Source: Scortum barcoo
Lineage: Eukaryota > Chordata > Actinopteri > Centrarchiformes > Terapontidae
NCBI GenBank assembly: GCA_023238725.1
Contig: CM041546.1
Location: forward strand, 23,196,085-23,260,084
Length of the DNA stretch: 64,000 nt
Reading direction: 5' to 3'
Position numbers and translations under genes: made by a program
Part shown: in pieces, positions 51,801-63,054 of the stretch
Position numbering within the stretch: the stretch's first letter is position 1
Layout: every line of letters begins with the position of its first letter
The notes under the pieces: generated by a model
What the model was told of the DNA's origin: nothing
Database searches by the model: none
The model's input: the letters and a program-made list of their open reading frames with translations, nothing else

Positions 51801-53230
51801 ATATCAAAATAGTTGCCAATTGATTTTCTGTTTATCAACAAATCAATTAATCAACTAATTACTGCAGCTCTGCTTCATTTGATGTTTATGTGGTTGGACT
51901 GTGAGCGATGTAGTGTACAGAATCAGTCAGGCTTTACTAACTGTATGCACAGGTTGGTAACTAATAAGTCTAACGTGTCAGAGCTGAGAACCTGAGACTG
52001 TCAGAATCCTGGCAAACCACAACTGGATTGATGGAAAACATAAAAATACTGTATAGGAGAAAATCATTTTACATGTAATATCAAAAATATTAGTGCAGTG
52101 CACAAAATAGACACTGGGAGCAGAATCACCTCAGTGCATTTCATAGATCATGAACTTGCTTGTGTCTTAATTGTTGCATTTGAACCAGTTTTAGCATTAT
52201 TGTATATATACATATACATATATATATATTAAATATACCTAGCTTAGTTAAAGCAATCAAAATGACTGCACTTCATTCTAAGTGAATGGAGCAACTGTGA
52301 GTCATTAACACATCCTCTGGACCTCTTCTAAGGTGCCACAGGTGCTCAGAGATGCACTCCTTGAGAAACCAGACGTAAATAGCATAACTATACTCTGAAC
52401 ACAAATTACAGTGTTTTTGAAATAAAAAAAATAAATCCAGGTTTATAGTAACAACAGTTTTCAGTGACATCATTTACTTATATGGGTGACAGTTGGTTTG
52501 TGTGTCTGTAATTCAGGCACTGGTTTACCTGTGATTACACTTGTGTATCACTAGTGGTTTGTTGGTACACATGGTCAGAAGTGGCTCTAAGTGAATGCAC
52601 CAGCAAGAAAGTGACAAATCTGATTTTATGCATAGAGAGAGAGAAGAAGACGCGAGGCACACAACTGTACATACACACACTGGTAAATGATGCCCCTGAT
52701 TTTATTGAGCTCTAAGGGTCATGCTGAGGTCCATGAAGTACAGTAATAAAAGAAAGCTAGGGCAAATTTATCTAATGGCACAACTGTGAGTGAATAGTCT
52801 GAAAGAGAGTCAGAGTCAGAAGCAAATCCAAACACCGGCATACAAATAGAAGGTGGCACAGTGAATGTGATTTGACGCTTGTAGAGGGCTGGCCTCAAAT
52901 GCCAATTACATTACCTCTAAAACAGAGGGATTGGATGGAGGGACGGAGGGTGGAAGAGGAGGAGGAGGAGGGAGAGGGAGAGGTGGGGGCGCTTTCACTC
53001 AAAGAAAAATAATTTATTTCATTGTGATATCAAAATCAATAGGCATCGATTGAAAGGTGGCTAAAGGTGAGCATGTACATGATCCTTCAGCTGCGAGAGG
53101 CAGACTGAGCGAGAGGGAAGGCAGGAGGGAAGGAGAAAAAAAAAAGGAAGGGTGGCCAGAGAAAGAAGTCACCACCTCCTAGTTAACAAGGAGGGAACAG
53201 GAAAAAAGAAGAGGAAAAGACCAAGAAAAT

Positions 53231-53251
53231 GAGAGAAAGAGAAAGAGAAAG

Positions 53252-53318
<67 letters not shown>

Positions 53319-53319
53319 G
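53231..53319 (+). repeat. (GAAA)n tract
   Basis: About 89 bp of GAAA/GAGA units in a longer purine-only strand (from about 53100). Mirror-symmetric purine tracts like this can form triplex DNA. Confidence 0.95.
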
Positions 53320-53469
53320 GAGCTCTTGCCCGCTGGAATCAATACAGAGAGGTGGAGCAGAGTACAATAGCCTCAGAGGAGAGGAGATTCAGTGGTGCAA
53401 GTCTAATACTCTCCGTCTCACACACACACACGTGCATGAACACACAAATACATTAACACACAAATACAC

Positions 53470-53471
<2 letters not shown>

Positions 53472-53506
<35 letters not shown>
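53472..53506 (+). repeat. (AC)n microsatellite
   Basis: Pure AC run of about 17 units. Confidence 0.95.
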
Positions 53507-53510
<4 letters not shown>

Positions 53511-53829
53511 CCCTCTCTGAATCCTTTTTGCTCTTGCTTTCTCCTGACATTTCCCTCTATATCCTTCCTCTATTTAATTTCTTTCTCTTTCTCTCTCGCT
53601 TCCTTGCTCATTCTGTATCCACCCTCCACCCATCGCCACCCATACACACACAGACACACAGAGTAGCTGTCTGTATGCAGAGGGATGCAGAGCAAAGAGT
53701 GCCTTCTGTCCACAGCCGGCCACCATAATAGCAGCATCTTTCATCAGAAAAAGACAGTGAAGTAAGACTCAACACACATGCCAGCAGACTGACATGCATA
53801 GATGCAAGTGGACACAAACCCCCCCTCCT

Positions 53830-53857
53830 CACACACACACACACACACACACACACC
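53830..53857 (+). repeat. (CA)14 microsatellite
   Basis: Pure CA run. Confidence 0.95.
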
Positions 53858-54599
53858 CCGACACACACACAAAATCTTCCATTTCTTAGAATAATTACAC
53901 TTTTATAGAACATTTTCTCAGACTCCGCTGCCACACACATACTTGGATGCAAAAGAAAAAGTGTCACATGAACACTTTAACACGCACATACAAAACAGCA
54001 CACTCCAACTCTACTCCAGCTCTATCAGCACTTGAGACTAGTGAGGCTTCAATTAGTTCTTGATGAATGAGCCCATAAGATGCCGCTCTCTCATTTCCCT
54101 TGTTGCCAGATATCCCAGCAATCAGAGAGAAATGAATTCTCATTGTGGCGTGACTGAGACGAAGATGACGGTGGTGGTGGTGGAGGTGGTGGGGGAGAGG
54201 GAGGGGGCGCTAACATAAATCATTCACCCTCTTCACTGAGGGCCAGAGTTCAGCTTCATCACACCATACTTCGCCAATCTAGAATCTTTTTGGATGGTGC
54301 ACACCACAGCCAGTCGCAGACTATTACACAAAAGACAGCTGCATCACAGAATCTTCTGATTAAATTGAATTTATTTTCCAAATAATTTAGATTTCTGCTC
54401 GTGGTAGAAAATGAACCCAAGCTCACAAACTAGTATTCTGTTTATTTTGGCTACAAAATCCACATTTGTATAATCAATCTACAGTATCAAATAGACATTA
54501 TGTATCTGTGCACCTATTTTAAAGACCAAATCAGTCTGAAAATGTGTGTGAAGTCTGTGTTTGTATGAATATGTGTATTGCAGTTAATGTCAGACTTAC

Positions 54600-54696
54600 C
54601 ATCATCGACGATGCTGACCACTACTCCATTACCAGTGATGTTGTTGCTCCAAACCGGCATCACATTTAGGTCAAACCCACTTGACTTGTATTCACC
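54600..54696 (-). CDS. Proprotein convertase exon B (catalytic Asp)
   Basis: A 97-nt exon, phase 0 in and phase 1 out, with donor GATG|GTAAGT. The peptide runs GEYKSSGFDLNVMPVW, then SNNITGNGVVV, then SIVDDG. The DDG motif carries the catalytic Asp of the S8 kexin subfamily. The block DLxVxPVWxxxITGxGVV resembles PCSK1 (DLHVIPVWQKGITGKGVV), and the general layout fits furin (DLNVxxAWxxGYTG). NIT is a possible N-glycosylation sequon. The acceptor is ttgcacag; a second AG nine bases upstream (tttag, exon start 54705) would add Phe-Ala-Gln in frame. The downstream intron is about 50 kb. The phase fits exon A, which ends at phase 0, and exon C, which begins by completing the Gly codon. Confidence 0.9.
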
Positions 54697-54871
54697 CTGT
54701 GCAAACTAAACACAAACACATTACATTATTATCACAACTTGAAGAGGACTATTGCAATGAGTGGTTAACTGTTAAGCAAAACTCCAAAAGCATCACTCAC
54801 TGACAGTAACTCTGAAACCTCTGCATGCTAGACTCGTCAACACATAAAGCGGTTACATAACATTGCTCTGT

Positions 54872-54883
54872 CTGAAATAATTA
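54872..54883 (+). repeat. Target-site duplication, left copy
   Basis: ctgaaataatta immediately next to the (ATCC)n tail of the retrotransposon, identical to 57376-57387. Confidence 0.85.
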
Positions 54884-54920
54884 TCCATCCATCCATCCAT
54901 CCATCCATCCATCCATCCAT
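54883..54920 (+). repeat. (ATCC)n tail of the retrotransposon
   Basis: About nine ATCC units on the plus strand, i.e. (ATGG)n at the 3' end of the minus-strand LINE. Confidence 0.9.
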
Positions 54921-54939
54921 TTTCTTCCACTTATCCGGG

Positions 54940-55429
54940 ACCGGGTCATGTGGAGGCAGCAGTCCGAGCAGAGATGCCCAGACTTCCGTCCACCTCAGAC
55001 ACTTCCTCCAGCTCTTCCGGGGGGACTCCTGAGGCCATGCGTTCCCAGGCCAGCCGAGAGACATAGTCTCTCAGCGTGTCCTGGGTCTTCCCCTGGGCCT
55101 CCTCCCGGTGGGACATGCATGCCTGGAATACCTCCCTAGGGAGGCGTCCAGGGGGCATCCGAAACAGATGCCCAAGCCACCTCAGCTGACTCCTCTCGAT
55201 GTGAAGGAGCAGCAGCTCTACTCCGAGCTCCTCCCGAGTGACTGAGCTTCTCACCCCATATCTCTAAGAGAGCGCCCAGCCACCCCCTGCGAGAGGAAAC
55301 TCATTTCGGCCGCTTGTATCCGTGATCTTGTCCTTTCAGTCATTACCCAAAGTTCATGACCATAGGTGAGGGTGGGAGCATAGACTGACCGGTAAATAGA
55401 GAGCTTTGCCTTTCGACTTAGCTTCTTCT
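54940..55429 (-). pseudogene. LINE C-terminal domain remnant
   Basis: The sequence resumes directly with RKAKLSIYRSVYAPTLTYG and continues RSQLRWLGHLFRMPPGRLP and DYVSRLAWERM, the conserved C-terminal region of the same fish LINE family. The reading runs to the edge of the (ATGG)n tail, so there is almost no 3' untranslated region. Confidence 0.8.
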
Positions 55430-56269
55430 CCTAGCTCTCCTAGCTCCTCCATGCAATGCTGCAGAGGCATGTTGTGGGGCCAAGACAGCCCCACAACATC
55501 CAGAGAACTTGAGGTACTCTGGGCGGATTCTCATCCACCCCCGGTGCCTTGCCACCGAGGAGCTTGCGAACTACCTCAGTGACTTCTGGCTTGGGTGATG
55601 GACGAGTCCACCTCAGAGTCCCCAGCCTCTGCTTCCTCAGTGGAAGGCGTGCGGTGGGATTGAGGAGATCCTCGAAGTATTCCTTCCACTGTCCGACAAT
55701 GTCCCCAGTTGAGGTCAACAGCTCCACCACCCGCACTGTAAACAGTGTTGGCAGAGCACTGCTTCCCCCTTCTGAGGCGCCGGAGGGTTTGCCAGAATTT
55801 CTTCGAGGCCGATCGATAGGTCCTCCTCCAGGGCCTCTCACCCTAACTCCTCCCAGACCCGAGTTTTTGCCTCCAGGACCGCCCAAGGGCTGCGGCTTGC
55901 TTGGCCTGCCAGTACCCGTCAACTGCGTCAGGTCCCACAGGCCAACATGGCCCGATCGGACTCCTTCTTCAGCTTGATGGTATCCCTTACTTCCAGGGCC
56001 CCCACTTTACGGGTTCGGGGGTTGTTGCCGCCACAACAGGCACCAGAGACCTTTGGTCCACAGCTTCGAACTGCCGCGTCGACAATGGAGACAGAGAACA
56101 TGGTCCACTCGGACTCAATGTCCCCAGCCTCCCTCGGAATCTGTGAGAAGCTCTTCCGGAGGTGGGAGTTGAAGACCTCCCTGACAGAGGGCTCGGCCAG
56201 ATGTTCCCAACAGACCCTCACAATACATTTGAGTCTGCCAGGTCTGTCCAACTTTCTCCTCCGCCAGCG
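55430..56269 (-). pseudogene. LINE linker and N-terminal reverse-transcriptase remnant
   Basis: Minus-strand fragments include KCIVRVCWEHLAEPSVREVF and ESDRAMLACGT (linker), then LTSTGDIVGQWKEYFEDLLN and EVVRKLLGGKAPGVDE, the start of the reverse-transcriptase domain. The reading stops after CSIAWRS near 55440. The catalytic palm (the [FY]ADD motif) that should follow is absent. Confidence 0.8.
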
Positions 56270-57030
56270 GATCCAAGTCACCACCAGGTGGTGATGGGTT
56301 GACAGCTCAGCCCCTCTCTTTACCTGAGTGTCCAAGACATACGGCCGGAGATCAGATGAAACAACAAAGTCGATCATCGACTTCCCGGCCTAGGGTGTCC
56401 TGGCGCCACGCGTGCACTGATGGACACCCTTATGCTCGGGCTGAACATGGTGTTCGTTATGGCCACAAACTTCAGTGACTAGCACAGAAGTCCAATAACA
56501 GAACACCGCTCTGGTTCAGGTCGGGGAGGCCATTCCTCCCAATCATGCCCCTCCAGGTATCACACGTCATGTTGCCCACGTGAGCGTTGAAGTCCCCCAG
56601 GTAGAACAATGGAGTCCCCAGTCGGAGCACTATCAAATGTAGTACCCTCTCCAGGGACTTCCAAGAAGGCCGGGTGGTACTCTGTACTGCTGTTTGGTCC
56701 GCATGTACACACAAACAACAGCAAGAGACCTATCCCTGACCAGAAGGCGCAGGGAAGCGACCCTCTCATTCACCAAGGTAAACTCCAACACATGGCGGCT
56801 GAGCTGGGGAGCTATAAGCAAGCCCACGCCAGCTCGCCGCCGCTCACCCTGGGCAACTCCAGAGTAGTAGAGGGTCCAGCTCCTCTCAAGGAGCTGGGTT
56901 CCAGAGCCCCTGGCTGTGCGTGGAGGTGAGCCCGACTATCTCTGGCAGCCGGTACCTCTCAACCTCCCGCACAAGCTCAGGCTCCTTCCCCCCAGCGAGG
57001 TGACATTCCATGTCCCTTTTGCCAGAGTTT
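56270..57030 (-). pseudogene. LINE endonuclease domain, degraded
   Basis: A broken APE-type endonuclease from the retrotransposon. In different minus-strand frames it shows GTWNVTSL near its start, then LLIAPQLSRHVLEF, then LGDFNAHVGN, and finally AELSTHHHLVVTWIRW, where related elements have an Asp-His catalytic pair (DHH); here the Asp is replaced by His. GDFNAHVG is a hallmark of this endonuclease family. At least two frameshifts separate these blocks. Confidence 0.8.
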
Positions 57031-57375
57031 TGGTCCAAGGTTTGGGTTGTCGTCGAGTTGGGACGACTGCTGCCCAAACGACATTGCATCGGCTCCTCAT
57101 GGTCCCATGGACCCGGCCACCAGAGAGACCGCCTATGCGAGCCCCAACCCCAGGCCTGGCTCCAGGGTGGGGCCCAATGCCCGGTAACGCCAATCCATGC
57201 GACGTAATGGTCATTGATGTTCTTGAATCCATGGTGGGCTTGTGAACCGCTCTTAGTCTGGCTTGTCACCTAGGACCTGTTTTGCCATGGGTGACCCTAC
57301 CAGGGGCGTAATGCCCCCTACAACATAGCTCCTAGGATCATTCGGGTACACAAACCCCTCCACCACGGTAAGGGG

Positions 57376-57387
57376 CTGAAATAATTA
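57376..57387 (+). repeat. Target-site duplication, right copy
   Basis: ctgaaataatta immediately outside the 5' end of the retrotransposon, identical to 54872-54883. Confidence 0.85.
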
Positions 57388-57431
57388 ATAACTCATAAAT
57401 ACAATTGTATTATTACAGTGGCAATCCAGTT

Positions 57432-57457
57432 GTAATGGCTATTGCAATAGCCATTAC
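57432..57457. repeat. Perfect 26-bp palindrome
   Basis: GTAATGGCTATTG followed at once by its exact reverse complement. The centre ATTGCAAT is a C/EBP-type site. It lies 45 bp outside the retrotransposon. Confidence 0.9.
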
Positions 57458-58005
57458 CTTACATACTTTATCTTACATTGTGTTGTGTTATTGCACTGTG
57501 TCACCTCTGCATCAATACAACCTTTACTGTAAGTAAAAACTTTGATTTTAGTAAATGAGAATATTGATTACATCTGTTGTAACACGTAGAGGTATAAAAA
57601 AGTAGCATATGTACTATAAGTAGTGTCAGTGCAGAATGGATGTATTTACTCTGTGCGTTTTTGTGTCTGTGTCGCAGATCCTGTGTCTGAGAGCACTCAG
57701 GCACAGGATGTGTGTTCAGAGTGCCCATAAGGAGCCTGAAGAGTTCATGATCAAGTCACAGAGACAGATCTTTCATCCTTGCACATCAAACCACAAATCC
57801 ACCCACACACATACCCACACAAATCTCCACACACACGTGCGCAGCAACAACCCACAGTATGGTGAGGCAAATGAGCCACTGCTGTAGCTCCCATGAGCCT
57901 TATGGCCCCACAAACTACATACATTCACATAAAAACACTAAAACCTTCATACAAATATAATAACACACAAATACTTTGACCACACGACTTAAAATTGTGC
58001 ATATG

Positions 58006-58008
<3 letters not shown>

Positions 58009-58041
<33 letters not shown>
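58009..58041 (+). repeat. (AC)n microsatellite
   Basis: Pure AC run, continuing imperfectly to about 58051. Confidence 0.95.
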
Positions 58042-58046
<5 letters not shown>

Positions 58047-60273
58047 ACACACAAACAAACACACTCAAAAAGGTAGTGAACAAACAAAATGTCTTTCCAA
58101 AAATGTCAGCAGCTGCCCACATACACAAACAAAAACACACACACAACAAATTTGATATTCAAAGCAAGCGTTTCAAGAGGCTTCAACTCTGTTGTTGCTA
58201 TCATGATGAAGAGAGAGAGTAGAGAAAGAGACGGAGAGAGAGAAAACGGCTCAGTAGGCGGTAAAGTTTGTGTGTATGTGTGTGCACTTGTGTACCTATC
58301 CAACAGTCCACCAAAGAGTTATTACATATTCACAAACAATGGACCAGCAAGCAAACAGGGGACATTTTGGAAGTCCACTATTGGTTATTGGTCATGCTTT
58401 AAATCACACTAAAACAATGTCTAAGACCCCCCTGGTGAATTTATTGTAATTGTAGCGGAGCTGAGGAGACCTGCGGGTGTGTGAAGTTCATACTCAGCCC
58501 TGCCCCTGCAGGCTGGAGCAGTGATTTTAACAAGTCTCTAAGACAAGTTGTTTTTTCCCCACTCCTCCATAGTGTGAATGGTTTACAGCCCCAGGTAATT
58601 TTATATTGTACTTGTATCCTCAATCAACTCATATAGGAATTCAATTTAGTTTGTTTATGCACATAAAAGAAAAAAACAGTCCAGACTTGAACTGTGCAGA
58701 TTGACAAGAGTCCCTGGTTGCTGCAGGTACATAAGGATCAAAGCTGAATTTTATGACTTCCTATCATGGTTAAAGACAGTAAAGCAACAAAGACATATGA
58801 GGACCTACTTGGGATACTGACATTAAGGTACTTATCTCTCTTGTGCTTATTCAAAATCATATGAAAATAAGATCTGAAATGTTCTGTGTAATGGTGAAAT
58901 AAAGTCTCATGCACATTACAGACAGGAAGGCCTACACTTGGCCTAAACAGAGTGACTGTTCACTGGTAGTTGATGACACACTCCAGCATGGATGCACATT
59001 GACAGAAAAGGACACAACGATGATCCACCCACTGAAGAAAAAAAAAATCATTTGTGATATCACACATATTTAAGGTGCTATACTTTTAAGTGGGTCGGTG
59101 CCTGTTTTTGTCATGACACTTTTGGAGTGATATTTATGTGGTCGCACAACAGTGAACTTCCACATGTGAGCTCAGTCACCTGCTGTCATAAAAATGAAAG
59201 CAGAGAGAGTCACATTGGATGTTGTGAAGTTCAATCAGACTGTCCTAGGCTCTAGTCCCCCCCAGGAACATCAAAAGTCTGTTTTCCACCAAATTTACCA
59301 TTTTTACATATATACATAAAAAGTTAGAAGCATAGTCTAGAAAAAGTCCAGTGTGTGTGTTTGTGTGCACGTGAAAGAGAGGGTTTGTTTGTCCGTGTGC
59401 ATGTTTGTGTGTGTGTGTTTAGGGAGGTTGCATCTAGGGAGCAGTGCTGCTTTGTAGTGTATGAGAATAAAGCAGATGAATGGAGGCAGCTAGCAAACTA
59501 ACGTCCACCAGAGCATGAGGGTCGGCCCTGGGGAGCACGCACACACATCATTCATGCATACACACACAGGCTACACAGGCACACATATGTGCAAAAAAAC
59601 AACCTTTGTAAACTTGGATTTAAGCCCACAGAGAGGATCTTCTTGAATGCTGACTCACTTCACACACACAAACACACAGTCATGAAGTGAAAGCCAAAAA
59701 CACAAGCTTCGTATTCACTCTTTCACAAACACAAACACACACACAACCATGCACAGAATCATAATTATTCTCTGAAGCACTGAAACACAACCACTCCTGT
59801 CTCTCTAGCATATACACATGCTGTATGTGCAAGTGCACACACACATATATACACACATGGTCAAATGGACATAAATGCAGACATGTATACAGACTTGTGA
59901 AAACGTTCATGCAACACAAGAGCACAAAAAAAAAAACACACACAAGCGCACCTTTTCTGTGCTGAAGACACACATGCAAATAAGGCGACAACAAAACAAT
60001 CTCTCTGCCTTTATCTTAGGTGCCCCTCAGCTACAGCACAAACACTCTCTCACTCCCTCACACACTAACACACACGTCCTCCATCCACTGCAAGCACGTC
60101 CAGTATGCTGTATGGATTTTAGCGGCTTTGAACAAGCTCCTCTGGAGGACCCGGCCTAGGAAAGGATACAATGGAGTCCACTTGCCTTGTGTGCGTTTGT
60201 GTGTGTGCGTATACTGCTCACCCATGACGTACACACAAGGTTTTAGCAAACACACATGCCAAGCTAGCATGTG

Positions 60274-60314
60274 CGCACACACACATACCCACACACACAC
60301 CCACACACACACAC
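60274..60314 (+). repeat. Interrupted (CA)n
   Basis: CA run with CCC interruptions. Confidence 0.9.
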
Positions 60315-60424
60315 GTCTGGTCCTGGCAGGCTACCAACCCTGAGCAGATTACTGACCCTCAATCAATATCCACGTCCACCAGAGGCTGATTAAACACAAC
60401 AGAACGAGAGCAGGGGAGGAGGAC

Positions 60425-60425
<1 letters not shown>

Positions 60426-60456
<31 letters not shown>
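60426..60456 (+). repeat. (GA)n microsatellite
   Basis: Pure GA run of about 15 units. Confidence 0.95.
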
Positions 60457-60459
<3 letters not shown>

Positions 60460-60754
60460 GTCCTCAACTTTAAAAATGCTTTACATTTTTCTTGATTACT
60501 GAACTAATGATCATTATGTTCTATTGTTCAGTTTATGTAATCAAGTTATATAGTTAGGGTGAGTTATATTGTATAATTTGTTTGGTGTCATCTAAAAATT
60601 TATACCGATTCGTAGAGAATCTTGTTAATAAAGTTTCAGAATCGAGAGCGGTGAATATTTGCAACAAATCACACTCGTATAGACAAGCCCTTCTCTCCTC
60701 CTCCACTCCTGCATCTCTGTGACTACCACCCTCCGCCCCCATCCTGACTCTCAC

Positions 60755-60960
60755 CCCGCCCCCCCATCTTGCCCCGAGAGCTGAGGTGTCAATCAATCTG
60801 TTGCCGGTTGCCATGGCGAATCTCTGACCCCGCCTCTCCTCCTCCTGGCTCTGTCAGATTACACCCTCGCACGTCAGTCAAGAACATCCGCAGTGTCGAT
60901 TGGCCGAGCCCTGAAACCGTGCTCTGAGAGCGTGCACGTGTCTGTGCGTGTTGGGATGCT
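60755..60960 (-). promoter_or_regulatory. Promoter-like CpG-rich patch, minus orientation
   Basis: In minus order: E-box CACGTG (60940-60935), CCAAT box in GGCCAATC (60905-60898), GC box (60834-60828), an X-box-like gttgccatggcgaa (60807-60820), an ATG at 60814 in a GCCATGG context, and a GTGAG donor after 60755. The order is like a compact TATA-less promoter plus first exon for an internal transcript of the convertase gene. All of this is inference from motifs. Confidence 0.3.
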
Positions 60961-63012
60961 TACTGTTGACTATAATCTGGCAAAGTAAGAATTACTGAAG
61001 TCAATGAAGCCTTTGTGTGGATGGAGCACAGTGTTCAGAAAGTCCGGCTGCAAATTTGGAGAACCACAGTAGAGATGGAGAGGGGCTGATCATTGAGCAT
61101 TCTTATCAGTAAGGTTAGGTATTGAACTTCAATACCCACTGCAGACCCACATGTCCAAGTACCACAAGTTGGAATGAATTGCATGCTCAACTAAATACTT
61201 TTCTTTGCTCATTCTTTAATTAGAAAGTTTCTTAATCAGAATTTATCCTTCTTATTTTATTTAAGCAATCTTGTCGTCAACTGCTGTGTTTCCACAAATT
61301 TAAACATGAGAATTAAATTAAATTATTAATGAATTATTAATTAAACACGTGAGCATTTTGACAGGACCTGACTGATACTGGAGTTTATTTATTAAAAATT
61401 ATGACCAAAGTATGTACTGAGCACGATGTTTAAAAATGAAATTGCTCTATATTGGATAGACAATGTAACGGTGATACTGTTATTATCCGTTCAGTACTCT
61501 CCTGTGAGTTACTGACTGACATATTCACATATGTGGACACAGTATCTGCAATAATACTCAGCCCATATATCGGCCTGGGGCACTTCAAGTCTTGTGTTAC
61601 TTTCAGAGCGGTTTGTTAAAGACAAGAACAAAATTAAGGTGATATTGTTGCTGGTATGGAACATTTGTAACAATCAGAACTACTTATCAGCTCGCCGTTG
61701 GACTGAAATTTGTTTCAACAGTTTTATCAAAACAATCCTCAGGACAGGCGTACTCATCTCTCATTCAAAGACACTTCTGATAAGTGCATTGCATAAGAAC
61801 AAAAAAGAGACATGAAACAGCTGTTTAAATAGTTAGTAAAGTAGAGTTTTTTTTGTAACTTTGTCCTTTTATGTGATGTGTCAGCTAATATTGGTAACTG
61901 AGGGTAAGATAAAACAGGCTTTCCTAGTGGCAAACCAGTTGGGCAACAAATGTAATGCTATCTGCCTGGCGATATTTAGCTTTTGAGCATTGTCACAGCT
62001 AAAGTCAAAGTTAAAGTTGAAGTCTGAATACCTCACTCTTTTCAGGGCATCACGTGTGTCCCTGGTTTTCATGTCTGGTCTCAGTTACTGTACACTTTAT
62101 AAAGTCTTACATGTGATATTTTGCAACCCATAGTTAGAAATTATTTTCATTTTTTTCATCTTGCAGTGTATCTTGGAGAAAAGATCATTAGAGTTTTATT
62201 CTTTATCTTTTTGTGGAAAGCATCTTTTGTAATATTAAAAAGTTATTGGTTAATACTATGGGATGGCGAATATGGTAATAATTATGTAATGGTATAATAT
62301 TTTAGGGTTCAGGGTGTGGCACTACATTTTGAACTCTAAATAATACTACTTGCGCATGGCATAAAGAAAATGTAGATATGCATGCTGTTCATTTTGACTT
62401 GAATGGGGGCTCAAGGCTTATGTTTCACACTTCCAACCCCCATACATTTAAAATCGCTGCCCCATCCCTGGGCTAGATATCATTCAGAAAAAAAGATTTC
62501 ACAGAAAAGACAAAGGATGAAGGGGGAGTCATTCTGATCAAGGTGCAAGATTTCTATTCTGGTTGAGTTTCTGATTATTATGGGAGAAAGCAGCTGCTGA
62601 ATAGTCTGGACTGAAGTTGATATTTTTTGCTAATACTATACAGCAACAATTGACATTTTCACATCCAGACATAATGGTTTTGTACTGCTGTTCAGTATTG
62701 GTCATGTGTACGAGACTCTGCTGAAGGGATGAGCTTGTTTTGTTGCGGCACAGTTTGTGTGTCAGTGTTGCGCGGAGCCTCATCAATCCCAGACATCTGT
62801 CTCAGTTCAACATGGACAACCCCTTTCACCTCCTCTCTCTCTCCCTCCCTTTTTCCTTCCCCATAATCTGCCTACCTCCCTCTTTCGCCTGTCTCTCTCT
62901 CTCCAGTCACACATGAAAGCCTGCCTGACTTATGACTGTCAGAAGAACATCCTTCACCATGAGGACACGAGCTGAGAGGAGAGAGAGAGAGGCCAGATAA
63001 GACCAATGAATG

Positions 63013-63040
<28 letters not shown>
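63013..63040 (+). repeat. (AC)14 beside exon A donor
   Basis: Read on the transcript strand this is (GU)14, starting 13 nt after the donor GT of exon A. Confidence 0.97.
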
Positions 63041-63045
<5 letters not shown>

Positions 63046-63054
63046 TACACTCAC

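Larger units (their letters stand above)
44001..54599 (-). other. 50 kb convertase intron, part 4
   Basis: Contents: a compound CA tract at 44270, a non-repetitive GC-richer patch at 44480-45060 with a POU octamer, a degenerate local repeat at 46345 and 46590, a strong reverse CTCF-like motif near 48870, a GC-rich patch at 49040-49420, and GAAA and CA tracts at 53230-53860. It ends at the donor of exon B. No coding exon recognised. Confidence 0.6.
54884..57375 (-). mobile_element. Internally deleted fish non-LTR retrotransposon with TSD
   Basis: About 2.49 kb, flanked by the 12-bp direct repeat ctgaaataatta (54872-54883 and 57376-57387), which is a target-site duplication. On the minus strand it starts with CCCCTTACCGTGG and a GC-rich leader. 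It then reads through a degraded endonuclease, a partial reverse-transcriptase domain and the C-terminal domain, and ends in an (ATGG)n tail at 54884-54920. The layout fits APE-endonuclease LINEs widespread in fish (RTE or Rex-like; exact family not determined). Frames are broken in several places and the polymerase core is missing, so it cannot be autonomous. It sits in sense orientation in the convertase intron. Confidence 0.9.
54697..63054 (-). other. 8.4 kb convertase intron between exons A and B
   Basis: Bounded by donor GTGAGT at 63054 and the acceptor ending at 54697. It contains the sense-oriented retrotransposon 54884-57375, a perfect 26-bp palindrome near 57445, CA, GA and TG tracts, and a CpG-rich promoter-like patch at about 60750-60960. 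The AT-rich stretch 61000-63000 shows nothing recognisable. Confidence 0.75.

Noticed and set aside
55549..56294. Plus-strand ORFs of 115-142 codons
   Set aside because: Antisense shadows of the LINE; the meaningful reading is on the minus strand.
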